The notes under the pieces were generated by a model. That model saw only the letters and a list, made by a program, of their open reading frames with translations. It did no database searches and had not been told where the DNA came from. Source: Streptomyces tagetis (GTDB lineage: Bacteria; Actinomycetota; Actinomycetes; Streptomycetales; Streptomycetaceae). Taken from it: a stretch of DNA of 64,000 bases. Location: NCBI RefSeq assembly GCF_018069565.1, contig NZ_JAGPNL010000004.1, positions 186,001 to 250,000 on the forward strand, given 5' to 3'. The position numbers and the translations under genes were made by a program. Positions 36,000-44,977 of the stretch are shown in pieces (the stretch's first letter is position 1; each line of letters opens with the position of its first letter).

Positions 36000-37670
36000 A
36001 TGCCCTTCCGCGTCCCGAGACCCCGCAGCCTGGCCGGCCAGCTCTTCGCCATGCAGGCCGTGCTGATCGCGGTCGTCGTCGCCGGATACTCGCTGTTCAC
36101 CTACGTCGGCGACCGGCAGCAGGCGGAGGCCGCGGCGGGCCGTCAGGCCAGGTCGGTGGCGCTGACCATCGCCGATTCGCCGTCCGTGACGGAGGCCATC
36201 GGCACCCCGGACCCGACCGCCCGGCTCCAGCCGTACGCGGTGCGGGTCATGCGGGACGCCCGGGTCGACTTCGTGACGATCATGAATCCGGACGGCATCC
36301 GCTGGACCCACCCCGACCCGCTCCAGATCGGCCACTCCTTCCAGGGGCACATCGAGCGCGCCCAGCACGGCGAGACCTTCACCGAGACCTACACCGGCAC
36401 CCTCGGCCCCTCGGTGCGCGCGGTCACCCCGGTCCTCGACGGCGAGCGGGTGGTCGGCCTGGTCAGCGCCGGCATCCGGGTCGAGGAGATCAGCAAGCAG
36501 GTCCAGGAGCAGGTGGCCGCGCTGCTCCTGGTCGCCGGCGGCGCGCTGCTGCTCGGCGCGGTCGGCACCTACGTCATCAACGCCCGGCTGCGCCGCCACA
36601 CCCACGGCATGAACGCCGACGAGCTGAGCCGGATGCACGACTACCATCAGGCGGCGCTGCACGCGGTGCGGGAAGGGCTGCTGATGCTGGACGGGCGGTA
36701 CCGGGTCGCGCTGATCAACGACGGCGGCCGGGAACTGCTCGGCCTCGACGGCGACGTGGTGGGCACGCCGGTGGCGAGCCTCGGACTGCCCGCGCCGCTG
36801 ACCGGGGCGCTGCTCGCCTCGGAACCGCGGATGGACGAGGTGCACCTGGCGGCGGACCGGGTGCTGGTGGTGAACACCTCGCCGGTCTCCGGCGGGGAGC
36901 GGCGCGGCACGGTGGTGACCCTGCGCGACGTCACGGAGCTGCGCTCGCTCATGGGCGAACTGGACTCCGAGCGGGGTTTCACCCAGGCGCTGCGCTCACA
37001 GGCGCACGAGGCCGCCAACCGGCTGCACACGGTGGTCTCGCTGATCGAACTGGGCCGCGCGCAGGAGGCGGTGGAGTTCGCCACGGCCGAACTGGAGCTG
37101 GCGCAGGCCCTCACCGACCAGGTGGTGGCGGCGGTGGGCGAACCGGTGCTGGCGGCGCTGTTGCTGGGCAAGACGGCCCAGGCCAACGAACGGGGGGTGG
37201 AGCTGGTGGTGTCACGGGAGAACCGGCTGGACGACGGTCTGCTGCCGCCGTCCCTGCCCGCCCGGGATCTGGTGACGATCCTGGGCAATCTGATCGACAA
37301 CGCGGTCGACGCGGCCCAGCGCGGTACGCCCTCGCGGGTGACGGTGGCCGCCTACACCGCCCACGCCGACACCGTCGGCGCCGCCCCGGAGCTGGTGCTG
37401 CGGGTCTCCGACACCGGTGAGGGCGTCGACCCGGCCCACGCCGACCGGGTCTTCGAACGGGGCTTCTCGACCAAACCGGCCGGGCCCGGCGGGCGGGGCC
37501 TCGGGCTGGCGCTGGCCCGGCAGGCCGTGCGGCGGCACGGGGGCACGCTGACGGTGACGCGGGCCGAGGGCGGCGGGGCCCGCTTCGAGGCGCGGCTGCC
37601 GCTGGCGGCGTCCGGCGGCGAGGCGCCCCCGGCTGCGGCCGGCCGGGCCGTGACCGGAGGCGGGGCGTGA
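36000..37670 (+). CDS. CitA/DcuS-type sensor histidine kinase
   Basis: This 556-residue kinase starts at ATG 36000 behind GAGGGAG. TM1 (about 13-33) and TM2 (about 178-200) flank an extracytoplasmic PAS-like sensor (about 35-175). A cytoplasmic PAS (about 220-310), the H-box with His336 in SQAHEAANRLH, and an ATPase domain with LGNLIDNAVDA and GRGLGLALA follow. This architecture is that of citrate/C4-dicarboxylate sensors. GTTCA-N6-type direct repeats near 35960-35978 in the shared promoter region may bind the cognate regulator. Its stop overlaps the regulator start. Confidence 0.93.
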   Translation: MPFRVPRPRSLAGQLFAMQAVLIAVVVAGYSLFTYVGDRQQAEAAAGRQARSVALTIADSPSVTEAIGTPDPTARLQPYAVRVMRDARVDFVTIMNPDGIRWTHPDPLQIGHSFQGHIERAQHGETFTETYTGTLGPSVRAVTPVLDGERVVGLVSAGIRVEEISKQVQEQVAALLLVAGGALLLGAVGTYVINARLRRHTHGMNADELSRMHDYHQAALHAVREGLLMLDGRYRVALINDGGRELLGLDGDVVGTPVASLGLPAPLTGALLASEPRMDEVHLAADRVLVVNTSPVSGGERRGTVVTLRDVTELRSLMGELDSERGFTQALRSQAHEAANRLHTVVSLIELGRAQEAVEFATAELELAQALTDQVVAAVGEPVLAALLLGKTAQANERGVELVVSRENRLDDGLLPPSLPARDLVTILGNLIDNAVDAAQRGTPSRVTVAAYTAHADTVGAAPELVLRVSDTGEGVDPAHADRVFERGFSTKPAGPGGRGLGLALARQAVRRHGGTLTVTRAEGGGARFEARLPLAASGGEAPPAAAGRAVTGGGA

Positions 37671-38353
37671 GCGCCGGGCAGCCGATCCGGGTCCTGGTCG
37701 TCGAGGACGACCCGGTCGCCGCGGACGCGCACGCGATGTACGTCGGCCGGGTGCCGGGGTTCACCTGCGTGGGCACGGCCCACTCGGGCGCGGAGGCGCG
37801 GCGGACGCTGGAGCGCGTGCGGGTCGACCTGCTCCTGCTCGACCTGCACCTGCCGGACGTGCACGGGCTGCGGCTGGCGCGTTCGCTGCGGGCGGCCGGG
37901 CACCAGGCCGACGTGATCGCGGTGACCTCGGCGCGGGATCTGGCGGTGGTGCGCGAGGGCGTCTCCCTGGGCGTGGTCCAGTACGTGCTGAAACCGTTCA
38001 CCTTCGGGACGCTGCGGGACCGGCTGGTGCGGTACGCGGAGTTCCGGGGCGCCGCCGGGGAGGCGAGCGGACAGGCCGAGGTGGACCGGGCGATCGCCAC
38101 ACTGCGGGCGCCGGGCCCGGCGGACCTGCCGAAGGGGCTGAGCGGGCCGACCCTGGAGCGGGTGACGGGCGCGCTGCGCGAGGAGGCCGAGGGGCTGACG
38201 GCCGCGCGGGTGGGCGAGACCGTCGGCATCTCGCGGATCACCGCCCGGCGCTATCTGGAGCACCTGGTGGAGAGCGGACGGGCGGTGCGCAGCCCGCTCT
38301 ACGGCCAGGTGGGACGGCCGGAACTGGTCTACCGCTGGCTCCCCACCCGCTGA
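37667..38353 (+). CDS. CitB/DcuR-type response regulator
   Basis: This 228-residue regulator has a receiver domain with Asp14-Asp15, phospho-acceptor Asp59 (LLLLDLHLPD) and Lys in VLKPFT, and a C-terminal helix-turn-helix (about 165-220, RVGETVGISRITARRYLEHL) of the CitB class. The GTG overlaps the kinase stop. Its likely target is the divergent dicarboxylate transporter gene. Confidence 0.93.
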   Translation: MSAGQPIRVLVVEDDPVAADAHAMYVGRVPGFTCVGTAHSGAEARRTLERVRVDLLLLDLHLPDVHGLRLARSLRAAGHQADVIAVTSARDLAVVREGVSLGVVQYVLKPFTFGTLRDRLVRYAEFRGAAGEASGQAEVDRAIATLRAPGPADLPKGLSGPTLERVTGALREEAEGLTAARVGETVGISRITARRYLEHLVESGRAVRSPLYGQVGRPELVYRWLPTR

Positions 38354-38357
38354 CCGG

Positions 38358-38770
38358 GCCCGCGGGAGGTCCGGTGGACCCGGCCGGCGGCGCGGGAGTC
38401 CGGTGGGCCCGGCCGGCAGCGCGGGAGTCCGGTGGACCCGACCCGGCGGCACGGGAAGTCCCGCGGGCCCGACCTGGCGGCACGGGAGATCCCGTGGACC
38501 CGGCCCGGCAGCACGGCAAGTCCCGCAGGCCCGGCCCGGCAGCACGGCAAGCCCCGTGAGCCCGGCCCGGCGGCACGGGAGACCCCGTGGACCGGACCCG
38601 GCAGCACGGGAGGTCCCGCGGGCCCGACCCGGCAGCACGGGAGGTCCCGCAGGCCCGGCCCGGCAGCACGAGAAGTCCCGTAAACCCGACCCGGCAGCAC
38701 GAGAGACCCCGTGAACCCGACCCGGCAGCACGGCAAGTCCCGCGGGCCCGGCCCGGCGGCGCGGGGTCGC
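38358..38770. repeat. 31-bp tandem repeat array
   Basis: Ten full units start at 38447 and recur every 31 bp to 38726 (38447, 38478, 38509 ... 38726), preceded by two shorter units (38388, 38417) and followed by a partial one at 38757. The unit runs CAGCACGGGAGGTCCCGCGG plus CCCGACCCGG, with an internal inverted repeat (CGGGA-nn-TCCCG). Units differ at a few positions. It fills the convergent gap between the response regulator and pfkA. There are no spacers, so it is not a CRISPR array. Confidence 0.9.
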
Positions 38771-38794
38771 CGGACGACGGGCTCCGGCCGGGGG

Positions 38795-39820
38795 CTAGAA
38801 GACCGACTCGGCCTCGTCCATCCGGTACTTCGGCACCGTCTTCAGCTCGGTCACGGCCTCGGCCAGCGGCACCATGACCACGTCGGTGCCGCGCAGCGCC
38901 GTCATCCGGCCGAACTCGCCCCGGTGCGCGGCCTCCACCGCGTGCCAGCCGAAGCGGGTGGCGAGGACCCGGTCGTACGCGGTCGGCGTGCCGCCGCGCT
39001 GGACGTGGCCGAGGATGACCGGCTTGGCCTCCTTGCCGAGCCGGCGCTCCAGCTCGTGGGCGAGGGCGGTGCCGATGCCCTGGAAGCGCTCGTGGCCGTA
39101 CAGGTCGATCTCGCCCTTGCCGTAGTCCATGGTGCCCTCGACGGGGTGGGCGCCCTCGGCGACGCAGACCACGGCGAACTTCTTGCCGCGGGCGAAGCGC
39201 TCCTCGACCATCTTGACCAGGTCGCCCGGGTCGAAGGGCCGCTCGGGCAGGCAGATGCCGTGGGCACCGGCCGCCATGCCGGACTCCAGGGCGATCCACC
39301 CCGCGTGCCGGCCCATGACCTCGACGACCATGACCCGCTGGTGCGACTCGGCGGTGGTCTTGAGGCGGTCCATCGCCTCCGTCGCCACGCCGACCGCGGT
39401 GTCGAAGCCGAAGGTGCGGTCGGTGGACGAGATGTCGTTGTCGATCGTCTTGGGCACGCCGACCACCGGCAGGCCCGCGTCGGAGAGCATCCGGGCCGCG
39501 GTGAGCGTGCCCTCGCCGCCGATCGGGATCAGCGCGTCGATGCCGAAGTCGCGGGCGATGTCCGCCGCGTTCTCGCACGCCTCGCGCAGCCGGTCGCGCT
39601 CCAGGCGGGAGGAGCCGAGGATGGTGCCGCCGCGGGCCAGGATGCCGCTGACCCCGTTCAGGTCGAGACCGCGGTAGCGGCCCTCCAGCAGACCGGCGTA
39701 TCCGTCCTCGAAGCCGATGACCTCGTCGCCGTAGTTGTCGACCGCTCGGTGCACGACCGACCGGATCACTGCGTTCAGGCCGGGGCAGTCGCCGCCTGCG
39801 GTGAGAACTCCGATACGCAT
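38795..39820 (-). CDS. pfkA: 6-phosphofructokinase
   Basis: This 341-residue enzyme phosphorylates fructose-6-phosphate to fructose-1,6-bisphosphate, the committed step of glycolysis. GGDCPGLNAV (9-18), GGEGT (101-105) and PKTIDND (123-129, catalytic Asp127) are visible. Gly104 favours ATP as donor, while Lys124 is the residue usual in pyrophosphate-dependent enzymes; this Gly/Lys pair is typical of actinobacterial ATP-PFKs. It corresponds to the SCO5426-type gene. The ATG follows AGGAG. It is divergent from pta-ackA. Confidence 0.95.
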   Translation of the reverse strand: MRIGVLTAGGDCPGLNAVIRSVVHRAVDNYGDEVIGFEDGYAGLLEGRYRGLDLNGVSGILARGGTILGSSRLERDRLREACENAADIARDFGIDALIPIGGEGTLTAARMLSDAGLPVVGVPKTIDNDISSTDRTFGFDTAVGVATEAMDRLKTTAESHQRVMVVEVMGRHAGWIALESGMAAGAHGICLPERPFDPGDLVKMVEERFARGKKFAVVCVAEGAHPVEGTMDYGKGEIDLYGHERFQGIGTALAHELERRLGKEAKPVILGHVQRGGTPTAYDRVLATRFGWHAVEAAHRGEFGRMTALRGTDVVMVPLAEAVTELKTVPKYRMDEAESVF

Positions 39821-40050
39821 CGTGCTGTGTCTCCTGCTCGCTGTTGACGCCGGTGAGCCAGATTCGATTCTTTCACGTCCCCCAAGTGGCCGCCCGACCC
39901 CTTCCGGCCCCTTGGAAGTGGCCCGGTCGGCCCCCCTGACGCAGGGGCGTCCTATCCGTAGGAGAAGGTACTGTCAAGAGGGTTCCGCTCACCTTCACGG
40001 GTGAATTCTGGGCGCGGGGCCCGCCGCCTCAGACGAAACGGAGAGCCCGC

Positions 40051-42144
40051 GTGACGCGCAGCGTGTACGTGACCGGCATCGACCGCGGCGACGGCCGGCA
40101 GATCGTCGAACTGGGGGTCATGGAACTCCTGACCCGGCAGGTCGACCGCGTCGGCGTCTTCCGCCCCCTGGTCCACGACGGGCCCGACCGGCTCTTCGAG
40201 CTGCTGCGCGCCCGCTACCGCCTCGCGCAGGACCCGGCCACCGTCTACGGCCTGGGGTACGAGGAGGCGTCCGCGCTCCAGGCCGAGCAGGGCACCGACG
40301 AGCTGGTCTCCGCCCTGGTCGACCGCTTCCACCGGGTCGCCCGCGACTACGACGTGGTGCTGGTGCTCGGCACCGACTACGCGGAGACCCAGTTCCCGGA
40401 CGAACTGGCGCTCAACGCGCGCCTGGCCAACGAGTTCGGCGCCGCCGTCATCCCCGTGGTCGGCGGCCGCAAGCAGTCCGCCGAGTCGGTGCTCGCCGAG
40501 ACCCGCAACGCCTTCCGCGCCTACGACGGCCTCGGCTGCGACGTGCTCGCCATGGTCACCAACCGGGTGGCCCGCGAGGACCGGGACGAGATCGCCGCCC
40601 GGCTCGCCGACCGGCTGCCGGTGCCGTGCTGGGTGGTGCCCGACGAGCCCGCCCTCTCCGCGCCGACCGTCTCCCAGATCGTGCACGCGCTCGGCGCGAA
40701 GGTGGTCCTCGGCGACGACTCCGGCCTCGCCCGCGACACCATGGACTTCGTCTTCGGCGGGGCCATGCTGCCCAACCTGCTCGCCGCGCTGACCCCCGGC
40801 TGCCTGGTGGTCACCCCCGGGGACCGCGCCGACCTGGTGATCGGCGCCCTCGCCGCGCACAGCGCCGGCACCCCGCCGATCGCCGGTGTGCTGCTCACCC
40901 TCGACGAGGTCCCCGGCGAGGCCATCCTCACCCTCGCCGCCCGCCTCGCCCCCGGCACCCCGGTGCTCTCGGTGCCGGCCAACAGCTTCCCCACCGCCGA
41001 GCGGCTCTTCTCCCTGGAGGGCAAGCTCAACGCGGCCACGCCCCGCAAGGCGGAGACCGCCCTCGGCCTCTTCGAGCGGTACGTCGACACCACCGCCCTC
41101 AGCAGCCGCGTCTCCGCGCCCAGCGGCGACCGGGTCACGCCGATGATGTTCGAGCACCAGCTCCTGGAGCAGGCCCGCGGCCGTCTGCGCCGGGTCGTCC
41201 TGCCCGAGGGCACCGAGGAGCGCGTGCTGCACGCCGCCGAGGTGCTGCTGCGCCGGGGCGTGTGCGAGCTGATCCTGCTCGGGCCCATCGAGCAGATCCG
41301 CAAGAAGGCCGCCGACCTCGGCATCGACCTGGGCGACTCCACGCTGATCGACCCGGCCACCAGCGAACTGCGCGACTCCTTCGCCGAGAAGTACGCGGCG
41401 CTCCGCGCCCACCGGGGCGTCACCGTGGAGCTGGCGTACGACGTGGTCTCCGACGTGAACTACTTCGGCACGCTGATGGTCCAGGAGGGGCTGGCCGACG
41501 GCATGGTGTCCGGTTCGGCGCACTCGACGGCGGCGACGATCCGCCCGGCCTTCGAGATCATCAAGACCACGCCGGGGGCGTCGATCGTCTCCTCGGTCTT
41601 CTTCATGTGCCTGGCCGACAAGGTCCTCGTCTACGGCGACTGCGCGGTCAACCCGGCCCCGGACGCCGAGCAGCTCGCCGACATCGCCGTGCAGTCGGCC
41701 GAGACGGCCGCGCGCTTCGGGGTGGAGCCGAGGATCGCGATGCTCTCGTACTCGACCGGCACCTCGGGCTCCGGCGCCGACGTGGACAAGGTGCGCCGGG
41801 CGACCGAGCTGGTGCGCGAGCGCCGCCCGGACCTGAAGATCGAGGGCCCGATCCAGTACGACGCCGCGGTCGAGCCGTCGGTCGCCGCGACCAAGCTGCC
41901 CGGCTCCGAGGTCGCCGGACAGGCGAGCGTGCTGATCTTCCCCGACCTCAACACCGGCAACAACACCTACAAGGCCGTGCAGCGCTCGGCCGGGGCCATC
42001 GCCGTGGGCCCGGTCCTCCAGGGGCTGCGCAAGCCGGTCAACGACCTGTCCCGGGGCGCCCTCGTCCAGGACATCGTCAACACCGTCGCCATCACGGCGA
42101 TCCAGGCCCAGCAGTCCCCCGCCGAGGAGGCGTCCGCCCCGTGA
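40051..42144 (+). CDS. pta: Phosphate acetyltransferase
   Basis: This 697-residue protein converts acetyl-CoA and phosphate to acetyl phosphate. It has the long form: an N-terminal P-loop-like domain (about 1-210, with a degenerate P-loop), a DRTGG domain (about 220-330) and the C-terminal PTA catalytic domain (about 370-690) with YSTGTSGSGADVDKVRRAT. The GTG follows ACGGAGAG. Its stop overlaps the ackA start (GTGA), so the acetate pathway is one operon. Confidence 0.95.
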   Translation: MTRSVYVTGIDRGDGRQIVELGVMELLTRQVDRVGVFRPLVHDGPDRLFELLRARYRLAQDPATVYGLGYEEASALQAEQGTDELVSALVDRFHRVARDYDVVLVLGTDYAETQFPDELALNARLANEFGAAVIPVVGGRKQSAESVLAETRNAFRAYDGLGCDVLAMVTNRVAREDRDEIAARLADRLPVPCWVVPDEPALSAPTVSQIVHALGAKVVLGDDSGLARDTMDFVFGGAMLPNLLAALTPGCLVVTPGDRADLVIGALAAHSAGTPPIAGVLLTLDEVPGEAILTLAARLAPGTPVLSVPANSFPTAERLFSLEGKLNAATPRKAETALGLFERYVDTTALSSRVSAPSGDRVTPMMFEHQLLEQARGRLRRVVLPEGTEERVLHAAEVLLRRGVCELILLGPIEQIRKKAADLGIDLGDSTLIDPATSELRDSFAEKYAALRAHRGVTVELAYDVVSDVNYFGTLMVQEGLADGMVSGSAHSTAATIRPAFEIIKTTPGASIVSSVFFMCLADKVLVYGDCAVNPAPDAEQLADIAVQSAETAARFGVEPRIAMLSYSTGTSGSGADVDKVRRATELVRERRPDLKIEGPIQYDAAVEPSVAATKLPGSEVAGQASVLIFPDLNTGNNTYKAVQRSAGAIAVGPVLQGLRKPVNDLSRGALVQDIVNTVAITAIQAQQSPAEEASAP

Positions 42145-43352
42145 GCCCCACCCGTGTCCTGGTCCTCAACTCCGGCTCCTCGTCGGTGAAGTACCAGTTG
42201 CTCGACATGCGCGACCACAGCCGGCTGGCGGTGGGCCTGGTCGAGCGGATCGGCGAGGAGACCTCCCGGCTGCGGCACCGGCCGCTGTGGGCGGGCGGCG
42301 AGGACCGGGAGCGCGAGGGCGCCGTCGCCGACCACGACGCCGCCCTGGAGGCGGTGGCAGAGGAGCTGGCCAAGGACGGGCTCGGCATCGACTCGCCGGA
42401 GCTGGCCGCGATCGGGCACCGGGTGGTGCACGGCGGCCGGCGCTTCACCGAGCCGACCGTCGTGGACGACGCCGTGCTCGCCGAGATCGAACGCCTCATC
42501 CCGGTCGCCCCGCTGCACAACCCGGCCAACCTCACCGGCATCCGCGTCGCCCGGGGGCTGCGCCCGGACCTGCCGCAGGTCGCCGTCTTCGACACCTCGT
42601 TCCACACCACGATGCCGGAGTCGGCCGCCCGCTACGCGATCGACACCGAGACCGCCGACCGGCACCGCGTCCGCCGCTACGGCTTCCACGGCACCTCGCA
42701 CGCCTACGTCTCCCGGGCCACCGCGCGCCTGCTGGGCAAGGAGCCCGAGGACGTCAACGTGATCGTGCTCCACCTGGGCAACGGGGCCTCGGCCTCCGCG
42801 GTGCGCGGCGGCCGGTGCGTGGACACCTCCATGGGGCTGACGCCTTTGGAGGGGCTGGTGATGGGTACGCGCTCGGGAGACGTGGACCCGGCGGTCATCT
42901 TCCATTTGATGCGGGTCGGCGGAATGTCCGCCGACGAGATCGACGAACTCCTCAACAAGAAGAGCGGTCTCATCGGGCTCTGCGGTGACAACGACATGCG
43001 GGAGATCCGCCGCCGCGTGGAGGCGGGTGACGAACGGGCGCGGCTCGCCTTCGACATCTACGTTCACCGGCTGAAGAAGTACATCGGGGCCTATTACGCC
43101 GTCCTCGGACGGGTGGACGCGGTCGCCTTCACCGCCGGGGTCGGCGAGAACTCCGCACCGGTGCGCGAGGCTGCCCTCGCCGGCCTGGAATCCCTGGGCC
43201 TGGAGGTGGACGGCGGGCTGAACACCGCACCCGGCGACGCGGCGCGGTTCATCTCGCCCGCGCACGCCCGCGTGGCGGTCGCCGTGGTCCCGACGGACGA
43301 GGAATTGGAGATCGCCACGCAGACCTACGAGCTGGTCGGAAAGGACGTCTGA
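42141..43352 (+). CDS. ackA: Acetate kinase
   Basis: This 403-residue enzyme makes ATP and acetate from acetyl phosphate. NSGSSSVKY (7-15), HRVVHGG, FDTSFHTTMP, GFHGTSHAYVS and VIVLHLGNGAS are the acetate/sugar kinase signatures. The GTG start overlaps pta. Pyruvate kinase follows after 110 bp with its own promoter. Confidence 0.96.
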   Translation: MSPTRVLVLNSGSSSVKYQLLDMRDHSRLAVGLVERIGEETSRLRHRPLWAGGEDREREGAVADHDAALEAVAEELAKDGLGIDSPELAAIGHRVVHGGRRFTEPTVVDDAVLAEIERLIPVAPLHNPANLTGIRVARGLRPDLPQVAVFDTSFHTTMPESAARYAIDTETADRHRVRRYGFHGTSHAYVSRATARLLGKEPEDVNVIVLHLGNGASASAVRGGRCVDTSMGLTPLEGLVMGTRSGDVDPAVIFHLMRVGGMSADEIDELLNKKSGLIGLCGDNDMREIRRRVEAGDERARLAFDIYVHRLKKYIGAYYAVLGRVDAVAFTAGVGENSAPVREAALAGLESLGLEVDGGLNTAPGDAARFISPAHARVAVAVVPTDEELEIATQTYELVGKDV

Positions 43353-43422
43353 GGAAGCGCCGGGGCCCGGAGGAGGAATTCACGAGTGAGCGCCCCGGCG
43401 CCCATCTGTACCTTCCGCCAGA

Positions 43423-43456
43423 CGGAATATTCCGCAGCGAAACAAACAGATAGGAT
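43423..43456 (+). promoter_or_regulatory. pyk leaderless promoter with 12-bp palindrome
   Basis: TAGGAT (43451-43456) lies 6 nt before the pyk ATG without a ribosome site, suggesting a leaderless mRNA. A perfect palindrome CGGAATATTCCG (43423-43434) covers the -35 region and may be a repressor or activator site. Confidence 0.5.
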
Positions 43457-43462
43457 CGCCCC

Positions 43463-44893
43463 ATGCGCCGTTCGAAAATCGTCTGTACTCTCGGCCCCGC
43501 GGTCGACTCCCACGAGCAGCTCGTCGCGCTGATCGAGGCGGGCATGAACGTGGCCCGCTTCAATTTCAGCCACGGCACCCACGCCGAGCACCAGGGGCGG
43601 TACGACCGCGTCCGGGCCGCGGCCAAGGAGACGGGCCGGGCGATCGGCGTCCTGGCCGACCTCCAGGGGCCCAAGATCCGTCTGGAGACCTTCGCCGAGG
43701 GCCCCGTCGAGCTGGTGCGCGGCGACGAGTTCACCATCACCACCGAGGACGTGCCGGGCGACCGGACGATCTGCGGCACCACCTACAAGGGCCTGCCCGC
43801 CGACGTCGCCAAGGGCGACCAGGTGCTCATCAACGACGGCAACGTCGAGCTGCGGGTCACCGAGGTCGACGGCCCCCGGGTGCGGACCATGGTCATCGAG
43901 GGCGGGGTCATCTCCGACCACAAGGGCATCAACCTGCCCGGCGCCGCGGTGAACGTCCCCGCGCTGTCCGAGAAGGACGTCGAGGACCTGCGGTTCGCCC
44001 TGCGCATGGGCTGCGACCTGGTCGCCCTCTCCTTCGTCCGGGACGCGGCGGACGTCGCCGACGTGCACCGGGTGATGGACGAGGAGGGCCGCCGGGTGCC
44101 CGTCATCGCCAAGGTGGAGAAGCCGCAGGCGGTGGAGAACATGGCGGACGTCGTCATGGCCTTCGACGGCGTGATGGTCGCCCGCGGTGACCTGGCCGTC
44201 GAGTACCCGCTCGAAAAGGTCCCGATGGTGCAGAAGCGCCTGATCGAGCTGTGCCGCCGCAACGCCAAGCCGGTGATCGTGGCGACCCAGATGATGGAGT
44301 CGATGATCACCAACTCGCGCCCGACCCGCGCCGAGGCGTCCGACGTCGCCAACGCCATCCTGGACGGCGCCGACGCGGTGATGCTCTCCGCCGAGTCGAG
44401 CGTGGGCGCGTACCCCGTCGAGACGGTCAAGACCATGTCGAAGATCGTCCGGGCGGCCGAGCAGGAGCTGCTCTCCAAGGGCCTCCAGCCGCTGGTGCCG
44501 GGCAAGAAGCCGCGTACGCAGGGCGGTTCGGTGGCCCGTGCCGCCGCCGAGATCGCCGACTTCCTGGGCGCCAAGGGCCTGGTGGCCTTCACCCAGTCCG
44601 GCGACACCGCGCGCCGTCTCTCGCGCTACCGCGCCACGCAGCCGATCCTCGCCTTCACCACCGACGAGGCCACCCGCAACCAGCTCACGCTGAGCTGGGG
44701 CGTGGAGCCGCACGTGGTGCCGTTCGTCAACAGCACGGACGAGATGGTGGACCTGGTCGACCAGGAGACCGTGCGGCTGAGCCGCTTCGACGACGGGGAC
44801 ATCGTCGTGATCACCGCCGGTTCGCCCCCCGGCGTGCCCGGCACCACCAACATGGTCCGGGTGCACCACCTGGGCGAGACCCGCCGCGCCTGA
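43463..44893 (+). CDS. pyk: Pyruvate kinase
   Basis: This 476-residue enzyme makes pyruvate and ATP from phosphoenolpyruvate. RRSKIVCTLGPA at the N-terminus, NFSHGTHAEH, IAKVEKPQAVENM with the catalytic Lys, and MVARGDLAVE are present, followed by the C-terminal allosteric domain. It is separated from ackA by 110 bp and ends at a strong hairpin. Together with pfkA and pta-ackA it forms a local glycolysis-overflow set, as in S. coelicolor (pyk2, SCO5423). Confidence 0.96.
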   Translation: MRRSKIVCTLGPAVDSHEQLVALIEAGMNVARFNFSHGTHAEHQGRYDRVRAAAKETGRAIGVLADLQGPKIRLETFAEGPVELVRGDEFTITTEDVPGDRTICGTTYKGLPADVAKGDQVLINDGNVELRVTEVDGPRVRTMVIEGGVISDHKGINLPGAAVNVPALSEKDVEDLRFALRMGCDLVALSFVRDAADVADVHRVMDEEGRRVPVIAKVEKPQAVENMADVVMAFDGVMVARGDLAVEYPLEKVPMVQKRLIELCRRNAKPVIVATQMMESMITNSRPTRAEASDVANAILDGADAVMLSAESSVGAYPVETVKTMSKIVRAAEQELLSKGLQPLVPGKKPRTQGGSVARAAAEIADFLGAKGLVAFTQSGDTARRLSRYRATQPILAFTTDEATRNQLTLSWGVEPHVVPFVNSTDEMVDLVDQETVRLSRFDDGDIVVITAGSPPGVPGTTNMVRVHHLGETRRA

Positions 44894-44916
44894 CGCGCGA
44901 CCGGGACCGCAGCGGC

Positions 44917-44958
44917 GCCGGAGGGCGCTCCCCGCACGGGCGGGGGGCGCCCTCCGGC
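44917..44958. terminator. 19-bp stem terminator after pyk
   Basis: GCCGGAGGGCGCTCCCCGC (44917-44935) pairs with 44940-44958 with a single G-U-type mismatch around a 4-base loop. It serves pyk and the convergent gene ending at 44978. Confidence 0.8.
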
Positions 44959-44977
44959 CGTTCGCGGGGGTGCCCGC

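Noticed and set aside
38358..38770. CRISPR array
   Set aside because: Units are directly contiguous with no spacers and no cas genes are present.
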